Source of the DNA: Themeda triandra
Lineage: Eukaryota; Streptophyta; Magnoliopsida; Poales; Poaceae
Direction: 5' to 3'
Length of the DNA: 64,000 nt
Assembly (NCBI GenBank): GCA_018135685.1
Contig: JAENPR010000044.1
Coordinates: 1,240,001 to 1,304,000 of the forward strand
Of this stretch, positions 23,084-36,101 are shown one piece after another; the stretch's first letter is position 1, and every line of letters starts with the position of its first letter. The notes below the pieces were generated by a model, which worked only from the letters and a program-made list of their open reading frames with translations, searched no databases and had not been told where the DNA came from. Both the position numbers and the translations under genes were made by a program.

Positions 23084-26000
23084 TGATTATAGCTATATTG
23101 TGAGGTTCCCACCATGAAGGAAAGTTGAATTGATTGTTATTGGCAGCTCTTCTCAGTTTGATCTCAACAAGCAAGGAGTGGTGGCATCTTTGAGTGTTTG
23201 GAATGGAGAGATTGCCAATAGGTACTAACTGATGTTTAATTTGGTTAACATACATGGTATCTCTCCAAAATGGGTAGATTGGAAGACACTAAATGAAGTG
23301 GCATCTGGTCTGGGGAGAATGATAGAGGTTGATTGGCAGCTGTAGTTTGTTTGGTGCTGTGAAAGTTAAAATTCTGTGCAAGAACCCCACAAAAATCCCT
23401 AAGGAAAGGGTGGTTGTTTTCAAGGAGAACCTTCACTTGATTGTGTTTGACCCTGAGGGGTATGAGCCTATGGGAGAGGACACTGGGGGGAATAACAAGG
23501 GTGGTGATGATAAAAGCCTAATGATATAGATCCTAAAGAGGGAGTCTTTTTAAACTAAAAAGGAAGGTGTGGGGACCAATCGAAACATAGATAAGGAGGC
23601 TGAGGATGAACAACCCGCTCCAACTACTCAAGGAAGTAATGCTAACCAATTTGGAGGAAAAGGTGTAAAGAGGGCTCTGATGTTTGAGAATAAAGATACA
23701 ATAAGTCTCGTTGTTATAGGATAACTACATGAGGTTATTGGCTAACATGGATCTAGAAGTGGATGTTGACACTGATGAAGAGATGCATGATGAGATCTTG
23801 CCTGAGCAACTGGGGGATGAGGATTACTCCAAGTTCCCAGATGAATGGGTCTTTGATTTTTCACAAGGTAATAGAAATGATGGGAGTTAGCTTGGGAAGG
23901 GACAAAAGGCCTTATCAGACAGGATACTAGAAAAACAAAGTTCTAATACTCAAAAAGAACAATATATGCTAGGAGGAGTTGAAGAGGCTGTAAGTGGGGA
24001 CAAGAAACAGAAAGAAGTTAAAGGGAAGAAGCAACAATAGCAGGGCCCTAACATTCCTCTAAGGAAGAGTATTAGAAATCTAGACAATGGAAAAGCTATG
24101 ATGACTAAGGCTTAAGAGGCAAAAAGGAAGTGGAATCTAGAGGATAAGATAGGTATCTCTAACAAACCCAAGTTGAATTATGGTCTTTTACATTCTGTTG
24201 CCAAGGAAGTTGGCTTAGTTTTGTTGGATGGAAATCCTAGTACAATAGATAAAATGTCAGAATTAGATAATAGCAGAACTGTTGCTAGTGAACACTTGCG
24301 TAGTTTTGATGGCTATTAAAATAGTAAAAGGAGTGATGAACCTAGTAGTAGTAAGAATCGGGAGTCTCTTCCTATGCCTAGTAAGAATGGACATTCTAGT
24401 AGCCATATTTCGATGATGAGAAAGGATGGTCTAAGGTAGGACCTAGGAAGAAAAATAGGACAAAAAGAAATGATAGGAATGTTAGAACATTAGGGGCCTA
24501 GAAAGAATTGATAAGAGTCCTTGTCTTAACTAGTAGGATGAGGGACCAACATGTTTACTTTGTTGGTATTGCGAGACTAAAAAGGGAAAGTTTTTTGAAG
24601 GCTTCCTTAAAAATTTAGTCTTGAATGTTCCATTTAAATGGCATCACTTAGAGGCCAAGGGCACTACAAGAGGAATCCTAGTAGGGGCTAATGAAGATGT
24701 GTTTCAGATGATTGTTTTAGATAATTTCTCTTTCTTTATTTCTATGATGTTAACCTGCAAGAAAACTTTGTTCTTGGAAATTAGCTGTAGTCTATGGTCT
24801 TACTTATGAGGAATAGAAGCAAGATTTCTTAGATGAATTAGAATTAATTATGAGTTCTTGGGATGGCCCTATTATGTTAGGAGGAGACTTTAATCTTGTA
24901 AGATTTTGTGCTGATAAGAGCAATGGTATCATTAACCATAGTTGGACTGATAGTTTTAATAGTGGCATAGATAATTGGGGTTTCGTGGAGTTGAATCCTA
25001 GTAATAAGAAGTTCACCTGGACCAACAATCAAGACTTGCCCATTTTATCTAAAATAGATAGGATCCTAATTTCTACCTCTTGGGAGGCTCACTACCCACT
25101 GACCAGTGTAAAAGCCATGGAGAGATGACCTAGTGACCATAATCCTTTAGTTCTTAACTCAGGAGATAATGCTAGCTTTGGTAAGAAAAAGTTCAGGTTT
25201 GAAAAACGGTGGATGCAGAAACCCTCCTTTAGAGATATGGTATAGAAAGTCTGGAGTTATTTTAGTAGTCACAATATGAGTATTGATAGGTGACAGTTTA
25301 AAGTTAGGACCCTTAGAAGAATGCTCAGAGGGTGGGCTGCCAATGAAGTAGCTGAGTTAAATAGGACAAAAAGTTGCTTGATGCAAAAGTTCCATAAGCT
25401 AGAGAGAGTTTGACTGAAACTAGAGCTCTTAGTGTAGAGGAAACTATAGAGTTAAGAGCTATAGACAAAGTGCTAGATCACATGTGGACACTAGAGGAAA
25501 TCAAAGCTAGGTAGAGGTCTAGGGATAGACATATTTTAGGAAGTGATAGAAACACAACCTACTTTTAGGCCATAGAAAATCATATGCGTAGAAAGAAAAA
25601 AATAGAATGCTTAGAGAGTCCTACTGGTTTGGATTTTGATCAAAACAGAAAGATGGACATAACAGGTTAGTTTTTACAAGAATATTTTTGGTAACGAGCC
25701 TGATTTTGGTGTTAGAGTTGGTCCTAACTTTTGGAATATAGGAGATAAGGTTAACAATGAGGAGAATAACATTTTAATGGCTCCTTTTCTGAAGAGGAGA
25801 TCAAAACTGTTGTCTTCAGCTGTTATGCCGAGGGTGCCCCAGAATCGGATGGGCTACCTTTTTTGTTTTACTAAAAATTTTAGGACATAGTTAAATATGA
25901 CTTAGTAGCCATGTTTGAGGACTTTCATCAAGGGTAGTTAGACTTGTTTTGGCTCAATTGTGCCTTGGTCACTCTCATTCCAAAAGTAGGAGATGCCACA

Positions 26001-27156
26001 AACATGAAACAATTTAGGACCATAAGTCTGCTCAATTGTAGTTTCAAGATTTTCTCTAATATTATTACTCTTATGTTAAGTTCAGTAGTACAAAGGATTG
26101 TAGCCTCACACCCAATCTGCCTTTATTAAGGGAAGATACATACTGGAAAAGTGTAGTTGTGGCCCATGAACTAGTTCATAGTGTTTATAACTCTGAGGTT
26201 CAGGAGTGGTCCTCCAATTAGATTACGAAAAGGGTTACAACCATGTTAGTTGGGATTTTCTTTTTTATATGTTGAAATCTATAAATTTTGACCCCAAATT
26301 AGTTAATTGGATTAAGCAAATAGTAGTTAGAGGCTCTCTAGGTATCACACTTAATGGGGAGGACGGAGCTTACTTTAAGACAGGAAAGGGTCTCAGGCAG
26401 AGAGATCTGCTCTCTCCTTTTCTTTTTAATCTAGTTGGAGATGGGCTATAAAAAATGTTAAATAGATCTGCTAGTAAAGGGTTGGTTAAAGGACTGCTAG
26501 ATGAGTTCAGACCTGGAGGAGTGGTTGCTCTCTAATATATGCTGACGATACCATCCTATTTTCTAAGGCTGAGGACTCAACTATCTTAAATTTTAAGTGC
26601 ATTTTAATGTGGTATGAACAACTTGCTGAAATGAGAATCAATTTCCATAAGAGTGAGATGGTCCCTTTGAATTTAGATCTAGATGAAGCTCATAGATTAG
26701 CCCATGTCTTCTCCTGTCCTTTAGGATCCTTTACAATTAAGTACCTAGGGGTCCCTCAGTACTTTGATAGGCTTTCTAGAGAGGATATTCAACCCCTAGT
26801 AAACAAGTTGTTGAAAAAAATTGCTGGATGGAGGGGAAAGTTGTTATCCTTAGTGATGAGGCCATGGAAGCATGCAAAATTATCATTACATTTCGTGGCT
26901 TTCTAGTATTTATATTTACAGTTCAGCATTGATATGATATATTGTTGGAAAGATATACGAGTCTATTTTCCAATGCAACAAACGGTGTAGCTTTTGGACT
27001 TCCAAGCTAGGAGTTATGACCAATTTAGTGGAAGCTAGGCTGTTTTGTGGCGTGGGAGAAACCGAGGACCTTTCAATTTCTACACCAATATAATTATCCA
27101 CTTGCATCTTTTATATTTATGTTCACACCCAACTAGGAGGGATGTTTCTAGTATAA

Positions 27157-27822
27157 GAGCATCTCCAACAACTTTGTAAATTTCACTTGGTATATTTCGC
27201 GTTTTAGCAACTTGGTAAATTATTTAGCAAGTGAAAAAATGAGTCATCTCCAACAACTTTGTATTCCAACTTGGTAAAACTAGAGGATGACAGATGGGAC
27301 CCGCATGTCATTGCCTCCATGTGTGAACACGACATTGACCCGGGATGGAAATTTTGACTCGCGATTTCTCAACAACGGCTGTACCAAATCGGGTGAGGTT
27401 TGATCCTACGCGGTCGTAACAAAAAAGCAAAACTTTTGAGTATTTCCCATCAAAATATTGAGCACCATAGGTACGGGCGATCGTACGGGCGATCGTACTC
27501 CGATACGGGCGATCGTACTCGACCACGACGGGCGCGGCCTCCGGCGGGCGAGCGGTGCTGGCTCAGGTGCGGGCTCCGGTGCGGACAAGCGATGCGGGCG
27601 AGCGGCCTCCGGTGCGGGCTCCGGTGCGGACGAGCAACGGGGCGAGCGGGCGAGGGCGATACGCGCGGCCTCCGCGCGCAGATATATCCGCGCGCGGCAC
27701 CTGGTTTTAGCAAGTTTGGAAAATAGCAACCTAGTTTACCAAGTTGTTGGAGAGGGTTTTTTTGAGATTTTGTCCAATTTATAAGAATAGCAAGTTAGTT
27801 TAGCAAGTTGTTGGAGATGCTC
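27157..27822. mobile_element. Harbinger-like DNA element with GC-rich cargo
   Basis: Terminal inverted repeats of at least 18 bp, GAGCATCTCCAACAACTT, are perfect at both ends, with TAA target duplications (27154-27156 and 27823-27825). Subterminal AT-rich copies of AACTTGGTAAA / TAGCAAGTT surround a very GC-rich core at about 27470-27700. No transposase is present. The GC-rich core may be captured host sequence, as in Pack-type elements. It is nested in the solo LTR. Confidence 0.8.
27470..27640. repeat. Short tandem repeats in the element's core
   Basis: GGGCGATCGTAC recurs three times at 27476-27525, and GTGCGGGCTCCGGTGCGGAC occurs twice near 27568 and 27616. Both are GC-rich minisatellite-like arrays confined to the nested DNA element. 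Confidence 0.75.
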
Positions 27823-29628
27823 TAAATAAGCCATGTAATCTCTCATTTCAAGGCAGTTGATGTTGATATATGATATGAGAATTGAGCATGGCTCTTCTCT
27901 AAGAAACCCATTGAGTAATCTCCGGTGCTAGTTGATCTTGTTGAGTGATCTCCGAGTGATTCTAGTTTTAGTCTACCCACCACATACCATTCTGCGAGTC
28001 GATCCTTACCACTTAGCCGCTAGAACTACCCTGGTTAGGTCATGTTTAGCAAGCATACCTGTTTACCTGTTGTCTTTCATTAAGTTTCCAAACCGGGCTC
28101 TTAAGCTCATTAACACCCACATGGGGAATTGCCTATGGAATGACTCTGTAGATTGCCACAGATATCATTTGGCAAATTGGGAACTAGCAGTGTCCATGAG
28201 AAAAGAGTATGGTGGTCTAGACATTCCTAGTTTTAGAGACCTCAACATCTTTTTGTTAGCGTTTCGCAAAAAAAAAACATCTTTTTGTTAGCTTCTTGGT
28301 TGAGAAGATACAACACAGATAAGGAAAAGCTCTAGAAAGAGCTACTAGATTTCAAATATGACACATATAAGCCCAACATCCTTCATACTAAAATTGTAGG
28401 GGTGTCTAGCTTATTTAAAGGTTTCATGTATGCTGTCCAAGTAGCTAAGCTAGGGTACAAGTGGAAAGTGAGGAATGGTATAAAGGTTAAATTTTGATAG
28501 GATAATTGGCTAGGGTCTTCAAGCCTAGCCATCCAGTTTTGGCCAATCTATAGGATAGTAAATGAGAAAATAAAACTATTGCTGAGTTATGGGATGGAAC
28601 AAACCTAAAATGTACTTTTAGGAGAATGGTTTATGTGGATCTTTACAATATCCGGTTAGAGATAATTGAGTTAATCTCCACTGTTCATCTCTCTAATGAG
28701 GAGGATGAAATGGTTTGGCAATTTCTACTTTAGGAGTGTACTCTTTCCGATCATTGTACAAAATTATCAACTTTAGGGGTATAAAAGTAGTGCATGTTTC
28801 ATCTATGTGGAGTCTGAAAACTGTTTCTTGTGGTTAGTGATACATAATAGAGCTCTAACTAGGGACAATTTGGCTAAAAGGAGAAAAGTTGAAGATGAGA
28901 GTTGTGTGTTTTGTGCTGAAAAAGAAACCATTTCCACATGTTCTTTGAGTGTGCATCTTTCAAAGAATAATGAAACGGAATATAGGTAGAGACTTGGTTG
29001 AAGTTGGAAAACTTTGGCCGAGTAACAAAAAGAATTGTTTACTTGAATATGATAACGTCTCGTGATTTGGTCTATTTGGAAGCTAAGAAATGACTTTGTT
29101 TTTCAAAGGATTGGGTGTTGAAGCATGGAAATGCTTCTATTCGTAGTTGCGGGGATTTTATAGAGTTGGCTAGTGCTATGCTCGAAGGACAAAAAACATC
29201 AAATGATGGGATACATAAACAAGATCAAGGAGGTCCCTACAAGCTTGTTGTGGCTACCAGATGTGCCCAGAAGCAGGCCCTGAAGCTTCCGAGAGGCAGA
29301 CATTCAGCTGTCGGCTGGGCGGTCAAGAATCAAGAAAAGGAAGATGGGATGAAGTCGGAGTCACCATGGTGGAGGACCCTAAAGGTCTCGCTTACCCAGG
29401 ATTCTTAGTGTGGCTGGTGTTTGTTTCATTGCGTTATCCTTCTAGTCAGGGTGTTGACTTGTTCTGTCAGTTGTTGGGTGCAGGTGTTTGGTCTTCAGTC
29501 TAGAGGGACATGGTTTTTTTTGAATTTTATTTCCAGGCTTTATCAAAATTGTAATGACGTGTGGTCTTTTGGTTTTAATCGAAAGGTTGGGGCAAGGGCC
29601 TTAAACTCTAAAAAAGATCTGCGTCAGC

Positions 29629-30083
29629 AGCCCACCACCTCGCCGCCAATCGAGTCGGTGCATCCCCGTTTCTCCGTGTTCAAGCTGTCTCCCATCCGCC
29701 GCAGCGCTGCTGCGACATGGCCTCGCAATAGCACCGAGCCATCTCACTGGTGGTTCGCGGTGGCGCGGCCCAACAGCAGCATCGTCCTGGTGTTGCCTTG
29801 CAAGTTGCAACAGGGCAGGCCTGCGTCCGATTCCATTCTCTTTCCCTACTGGCGCTCTGCTTCCATTCTCTTTTGCAATGACTCTGACCCACCATTTGGC
29901 CTCCCATGGTCACATCATGTATCCCTGTCGATTCTGAATCTTTTCATCTATGTGGGAAGTGTTCAAACGCTGTCGAAATGAACAGCCTAGTTATCAACTA
30001 TGGCTCAACTAGACAAATGAGGCTGTATCACTACTGGTCCATGATCAGCTTATGCCTGCGAGGCCTGCAACTCCAACAAGAAA
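29629..30083. other. Non-coding spacer between LINE and CACTA element
   Basis: GC-rich at first (29629-29830), with no recognisable domain in any frame. No gene is supported. Confidence 0.4.
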
Positions 30084-30125
30084 CACTACTGCCACAAAGC
30101 ACTACAGGGGCAGCTAAAATAGCTA

Positions 30126-30350
30126 TGTAAGGGCGGCTGGGCGAGCCGCCCTCACGCCCCCGATCTTACAGTGGGGGGCACTGTAGGGGCGGCTCAACAC
30201 CAGCCGCCCTTACAACATGAGCACTATAAGGGCGGCTGGTGTTCCAACCGCCCTTACTGATGCAACCACTGTAAGGGCGGCTGGTGTTCCAGCCGCCCCT
30301 ACAGTGCCAATGTTGTAAGGGCGGCTCAATCTAGAGCCGCGCCTACAGTG
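30126..30350. repeat. CACTA subterminal repeats, left
   Basis: Five or more hairpin-forming motifs TGTAAGGGCGGCTGG / CCAGCCGCCCTTACA occur in both orientations in 225 bp. Such arrays are transposase-binding sites in CACTA elements. Confidence 0.85.
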
Positions 30351-32807
30351 AATTTTCAGAAAAAACATTAATAAATTGCAATAATGAAATTTACAGCACA
30401 ACACAGCATATATATACATATATAATATCCATCACAGCCAAATTCACCATATTACATCCAACTCCATCAACAAGTTCAAAGGTCCATCAACAAAATACAA
30501 CCAAATCGAAAGTCCAACATTTCAAAGTCCACCAAGTCCATCAAAAGTAACACAAGTCCATTACCACAAGTGCACAAGCATTCAACGACCTAGACATAGC
30601 TTATCGGTACGACGGAGGTGCTCGTACGGGATTGGTACCTAACTCTGCAAGTAGGTTATGGTAACGACCTTTGACATATACAATTTGGTCCATTATGAAG
30701 CCGCATAGGTCACCTACCATCTCTATTAGCTCATCATCCTTGTAGACATCCCTTTTCACTCCGTGCTCTTCTTCCCACTACATTGGTCACAAAAGCCAAG
30801 TTTAGGTCTAGAGATATTGCAAAGCTAAGTTTTTAGGGCATGCATCATACTACGACCTACTAAGGGATTCGAACTTACCAATATAGGGTGTCTCCTGTAG
30901 CCTCTTGTGCTACTGATGAAATTATATACATAATATCCACAATGGAGACTCCCTGGCTTCTGCTTGGGGTACTGTGTGTGTTTCAATTCGCATATGAAAA
31001 TGTCAAGTACAAGTATTGAAAACCACGTAATCTAGTGCCAAACTAAGATGCACTTACCGAACACAAAGTTTTGATAGTCAAGTGGGTCCCCTTCTCTGGA
31101 TCATGCAGGCCATTGTATGTTTTGACATATATCCTGAATGCCCTGTTCGAATGAGAAACGATGTGAAGTCTTTATAAGTGAGTTCACTAGGAATGAATTG
31201 AACATTAAAGTACAAAAGAAACTTTGTGTGTAGAATTCAACATCAAAGTGAATCATATAATGTCAATAGGATTACAAATTTACTTACGAGGCAAGAATCG
31301 CTGTGAAGTCCATATATTTATCAGGGTCAAAATCTGCAGAAGCACAGACCCATGCCATGTTTCTCTTGAGGCTGAGGCCTATGACTATCCAGTGGTCACT
31401 GCATGAGTTTTAAATATAGAATAAACACATAAGTTTGTTTGCATCGAAATGAGATATACCGAACAATGTTTAAGTATACAGCCGAACTCACCCGAAGTGG
31501 TATGGTACCCATATTGTTTTGAACCGTTCGAGATACCTTAAATATACGGCCATCCACGACGCAACCTTAAGGCCCTCTTCCCTTATTTTTGCCCAACGGA
31601 TCTTCTCTTTCTTCTCAACCATCTCCCCATCAGCTAGCTCTTGCCCATCTAACTTCCATCCCTTTGGGTAGTTAAAGTTTCGATGCTATAGGCGATGGGT
31701 CCATGTACCCGGCCTCTAAAGACTTTGTACTTTTAATAAAGTGTGCTTGCATTCTACAGATCATGATGTAAGTTAGTTACAACAAAATCCAACTAGGTTA
31801 CATTGAGCTTATATCAAGAGGAAGAGGACTTACAAGCACCAAGTGCGAACCAGATTCATCAACATTCGACCAAGGCAAAACATTTCGCGGACGTCACTGA
31901 AGTCGAAGGAAATGATAGTAGTTGGGCCTCCAAATGTGCCCACAGGTACTATAGCTTCCAACAATAGCATTTCTGTACATGCAGCATGCAAGTAGTACCA
32001 ATCATGAAACCTTTTCATTCCAAATGGCATCTTTTCTATATACCTGATGTTTTCCAAATTTGGATACTTCTTTGTCGGTTTGTATTCTAAGGGGTCAATG
32101 GTTCTCCTGTAGGCAAAAGTGTTCGTGTCTCGGTTCTCAGGCTTGAACTGGTCATGAGCATACCACTTGTACACATTGCTCTTCGGCAGCTCCACAAAAC
32201 TTGTCGACTTTGTGTCCTTTCTTATCATGACGGGGATCTTTTTTCGAGCTTCAGATTGTGGCACGTCCTCTCCATCTCGTGCATGTCCTTGTTCATGTGT
32301 CTGCGGCGCTTGTTTAGAAGACTATGCCATCTCTTCATGGCCTTGCTCGGGGCGAGCTGGACATGGGTGTGGCTCGGGAGGCACATGTGGTGTCACATCA
32401 CGCTCTGGCTCGGCATGAGCTGCAGCTGGTTGTGGCTCGGGAGGCACATGTGGCGTCTCATCATGAACTGGCTCGGCATGAGCTGCAGGAGGTTGTTGCG
32501 GGCGGTGAGTCACATGTGGCATCTCATCATGCTCTAGTGGTGCCCCCTCATCATGCTCTGGCGGTGCGCCCTCATCATGCTCTGGTGGTGCCCTCTCATC
32601 ATGCTCTGGCTGTGCCGCCTGATCATGCTCTGGCGGGGCCGCCTCATACATCAAGTTCTCCTCATGAGATGGTGAATACATCTCTCCATCCTCAGAGCGG
32701 ACTGTCTCCAGATGTGCATCACTCGGAGTTGGCGATGAAACATTCAACACAATGTCCTTTTTGTACCAGAGGATGAACTGTTTTGTGAGTAGTCTGAGCT
32801 CACGTAT

Positions 32808-34348
32808 TGTTGACGGTCGTCAAGTATCAATTTTATACCGTCAACGCAGCAAGAGAAAGGACTAATATAAGTTCACCTATTAGATATAGGGGTTACACTC
32901 GATGAATTCCACGAGTTTTGGTGATTGTCTATTTGCAGGGGGTTATCGAAAGAGAACCAAAGGAGGCCCACATGTCATGATTACATAGAGATAAAGGCGA
33001 ACGGGTGAAAAAGTATAATCTAGAAGACTCCAGAAGGCGACCCCTGAAGGCTGGGCCCCACCTGGCAGCCTGGCCAGTCGGCCGCCCAAGGGGGGGAGTC
33101 GGCCGACTCCCCACCTCAGCCAATCACGTCGAGTCTCGCGGATCCTGCCTCCACCGCCTTTGAGGATGAATAATTATCGTCCATTTAGGTCGGTTTGATC
33201 CGAGGGCTGTGGTTCATCCTAGGGGGCTATATATTCAGAGCCCCTGGCCCCTGGGTGAAACCCTAATTCATTCTCTCTTCATTCATCTGAGAGGATTCAG
33301 AGAAGCCAGAGCCACCATCTCAATTAGAGCTCCATAGTTTAGTAGCATAGCTACATAGGAATAGATCTAGAGGGAATCAAGCCTAGCTTGGAGTCCGGAT
33401 CGTCGGAGTTCTTGGTAATTCCCCTCTACATTCTTGTAATATTCATCATTGTTCGTGATACTATGAGTAGTACTTTATTCTATTCTATTATATCGACTTG
33501 ACTTTGCTCTATTTGATTATGTTCTCAATTATATCGTTCTTAGTGTACTTTGATTATATGTTTAGCATAGTTGGACTAGAATTATGTTTATGCATAGGAT
33601 CGTATAGCGCTTGCTCATTAGGCCAATGGGTGAGTGATAGATATTGTGTGGGCATGGTGCCTATACCGTATTTATCTACGATTGCACCCTATATTCCGGA
33701 TCGTGAGGTAGATCGCGGGAGTGACAGTCCTGTTGAGTCCTTTGTAGCCCTTCTCCCGAGTATAGGTCTAGCAGAACAAACCTATTACATTGAAGTCATT
33801 GCTATGTCTCTAGTCTTCTCTGGTAATATCACTATGCATAGATGTAACCTTTTCCCGCCATGATTGCTAGATGTTCTTGCACTAATCATTGTATGCTTTG
33901 ACTTTATAGTTAGAATAACATAGGATTATACCCTAGATCGTCCTAGTCCATGCTAGTGTTATAAGCTTAGAGTGCTAAGTTGAGATGGCTTATTACTATT
34001 ATTTTATGTGGCTAAATGCTCTCATTTATCTTATGTCATTTATCATTCATTCCTATATTTTATGTGACACTTACCCTGTATGAGATGATCGATACAGACA
34101 AGGTTAAGCTCTCCATTATCGCATGTGCATTGCTCATCACTCATTATCCAGTGCATTCCCTTCCCAGTGGTAAAATTATAAATAACGATACCTGGATTAC
34201 TCCTGGTTAAAATGCTACATCGGTATTATCTGTGCGCTTGCGGATCCCATATTTATTTCTAGTAGCAGTTGCATTATTTAGTACCAGCATTTTTGGCGCC
34301 ATGTTGGGGATGACAACCTAACACTGAGTGGCGTTAGAAATGTCAACA
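32808..34348 (+). repeat. 5' LTR of the Athila-like element
   Basis: 1,541 bp, near-identical to the copy at 39732-41279. The differences are mostly 1-2-base indels at CAG or CTG. Confidence 0.92.
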
Positions 34349-34349
34349 A

Positions 34350-34376
34350 GCATTTTTGGCGCCGTTGCCGGGGAAG
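34350..34376 (+). promoter_or_regulatory. Primer-binding site
   Basis: TGGCGCCGTTGCCGGGGA, a few bases after the 5' LTR, has the form of the primer site used by many Athila-type elements (tRNA-Asp type, from general knowledge). Confidence 0.7.
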
Positions 34377-34422
34377 GTTGAAAGCCAATGGATAATGAGC
34401 AAGACTGCACTAGATAATGTGA

Positions 34423-35746
34423 TTGAGTTGTCTTTGTCATACTAACCCTTCTCTACGGGATTACCCTTGTTTTGTCTACTTGTGTATCTTATGCGGGGTA
34501 ATCAAGACAATTCTTCCCGATAATTATATTGACGATCCAGAAGCTTTATTCAGGAAGGCCAGAAGCAGGTTGAAGAAGACCAATCAATCATCATCATCAA
34601 CTCAACTTGGAAGTTTGTCAGAAGCAAAAAGTCGACCTTTCGTACGAGACTTGACACCAGCGTTTGAAGCCATGGCGAACAAGTCACTCCGCGAGTTCTC
34701 AGCTCCAACTACGGATAACATTCGTACTGGACCAGCTGCAAACATCGAAGGAGCTTTTGAGCTCAAGCCTGCGCTGATCAACATGGTGCAAGCAAGCCAG
34801 TTCTGTGGGAAGGCCCATGAAGATGCTAGTGCTCATCTCCAACACTTCCTGGAGATTTGTAGCACATTCACTATCAAGGATGTCCCTAGAGATGCTATAC
34901 TACTTCGCCTCTTCCCATTCTCACTCTTGGGGAGAGCGAAGCAGTGGTTCTACGCCAATAAGGAGAAGAATACTACGTGGGCACTATGTTCCACTAATTT
35001 CTTGGCGAAGTTCTTCCCCATGGGCAAGACAAATGCTCTTCGTGGGAAGATATCAAGCTTTCAAAGAACACCATGATGAGACTGTCCCAGAAGCTTGGGA
35101 GCGCTTTCAAGATTACATCCTCGAGTGTCCTCATCATGGCATGGAGAATTGGCTGCTTATGCAGACATTTTACCATGGGCTTAGCAACAGCACACGTGAG
35201 ACGATGGATGCTGCTGCTGGAGGTACATTCTTATCACTCACTATTCCTCAAGCCACAGCTCTTGTGGAGAAGATGGCATCCAACCAAGGTTGGAGTGAAG
35301 AAAGAACTCAGACCCGCAAGAGAGGTGGAGGAATGCACCAGCTGAAGGAGGTAGACATGCCGTCTGCCAAAATGGATCTGCTAATGAAGAGGCTCGATGA
35401 GAGAGCCACAGAGAAGAAGGAAGTCATGCATATACATGATGCTCGCATGACATGTGAAGAGTGTGGAGAGACTGGGCACACAGGTGCTAACTGCCCAGAG
35501 CTGAAGGAGGACGTGAACTACCTCAATAACAATAACAACAATAATTACTATCGTCCTCAGCAGAATCAAGGTTGGAATCAGCAGCAGAGGCCTAACTACT
35601 CAGGCAATTATTCAGGCAACTATCAAGGTAACAACTCTTCCTACAATAATTACAACCAGCCGCCTTTGAGAGAGTTAGTGCTTGAATCAAGGCAAGATGA
35701 TGGACAATCTGGTCCAAGAAGCCGACATCAAATGACAAGGTCCTAG
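34423..35746 (+). pseudogene. gag of the Athila-like element (one frameshift)
   Basis: Structural capsid-like protein. The first frame runs to about 35070 (…LLRLFPFSLLGRAKQWF) and the second from about 35045 (…VPEAWERFQDYILECPHHG…YHGL) to 35746, so a single-base slip at TTTCAAAG near 35062 splits an otherwise intact gag. A CCHC knuckle, CEECGETGHTGANC, lies near 35455-35500, followed by an Asn/Tyr/Gln-rich tail (35515-35665), both usual for Athila gag. Confidence 0.8.
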
Positions 35747-36101
35747 AGACACTCGAAGAATGGATGGCTTTTCCAATGCCATCAAGAGTCGCCTTCAGCT
35801 TCAACAAGATACTTGAGTCGCAGTACAACTGCCTTGTTAACCTTGCTCCTTCCACCGGTCAAGGAAAACCGCAGACAACCCGAAGAGCTCGAAACCGCAA
35901 ATCTTGTTGATATATTCAATGTAGAAGATAGCCGGAGTGATCCATCAAAGGGGTCATGGATTGACTCAACTCGCCAATCAAGAAGGGTGATCCAGAAGAC
36001 CAGTCATTCCAATCTCCATTGGAAGTACCAACTTTAATGAAGCAATCGTGACTTCGGTGCAAGCATCAACATTATGCCAAGAGTGATATATGAGAAGCTA
36101 T

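Larger units (their letters stand above)
26854..28011. mobile_element. Solo LTR inside the LINE
   Basis: It starts TGATGAGGCC and ends GATCCTTACCA (TG...CA), 1,158 bp including a nested DNA element. CTTAG occurs directly outside both ends (26849-26853 and 28012-28016). Removing the insert and one CTTAG restores a continuous LINE reading phase across the junction, confirming the boundaries independently. Without the nested element the LTR is about 490 bp. The retroelement family was not recognised. Confidence 0.88.
24840..29000 (+). pseudogene. LINE ORF2 remnant (endonuclease, RT, zf-RVT)
   Basis: The endonuclease part at 24850-25150 includes LGGDFNLVRF, KFTWTN and a final SDHNPL. The reverse transcriptase starts near 25944 (LVTLIPK), continues through QLDYEKGYNHVSWDFL, QRDLLSPFLF and YADDTILFSK, and runs to 26853. 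It resumes at 28012 exactly where an inserted LTR ends (LVRSCLASIPVYLLSF). A zf-RVT remnant with VCFCAEKE-like cysteines lies near 28900. Multiple stops and frameshifts are present, including a slip at an A run near 28267. It is non-functional. Confidence 0.8.
21834..29615 (+). mobile_element. Old, near full-length L1-type LINE, interrupted
   Basis: The element has a GC-rich 5' part, an ORF1-like zinc-knuckle region, endonuclease, reverse transcriptase and zf-RVT remnants, and a short A tail (29610-29615). Without its 1.16-kb insertion it is about 6.6 kb, a normal plant L1 length. Flanks GATTTGTGTCGGC (21821-21833) and GATCTGCGTCAGC (29616-29628) agree at 10 of 13 bases, with all three differences transitions, as expected of a decayed target duplication. 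Many in-frame stops, chiefly TAG, mark it as inactive. Confidence 0.75.

Noticed and set aside
30100..30112. Alternative left CACTA terminus CACTACAGGGG
   Set aside because: The base triplet outside it (AGC) does not match the right flank, whereas CACTACTGCC at 30084 has matching AAA flanks.
33498..33863. 121-codon hydrophobic frame in the Athila-like 5' LTR
   Set aside because: It is in the LTR and is disrupted by indels in the 3' LTR copy (40421-40735), with no downstream join to gag, unlike the copia LTR frame.
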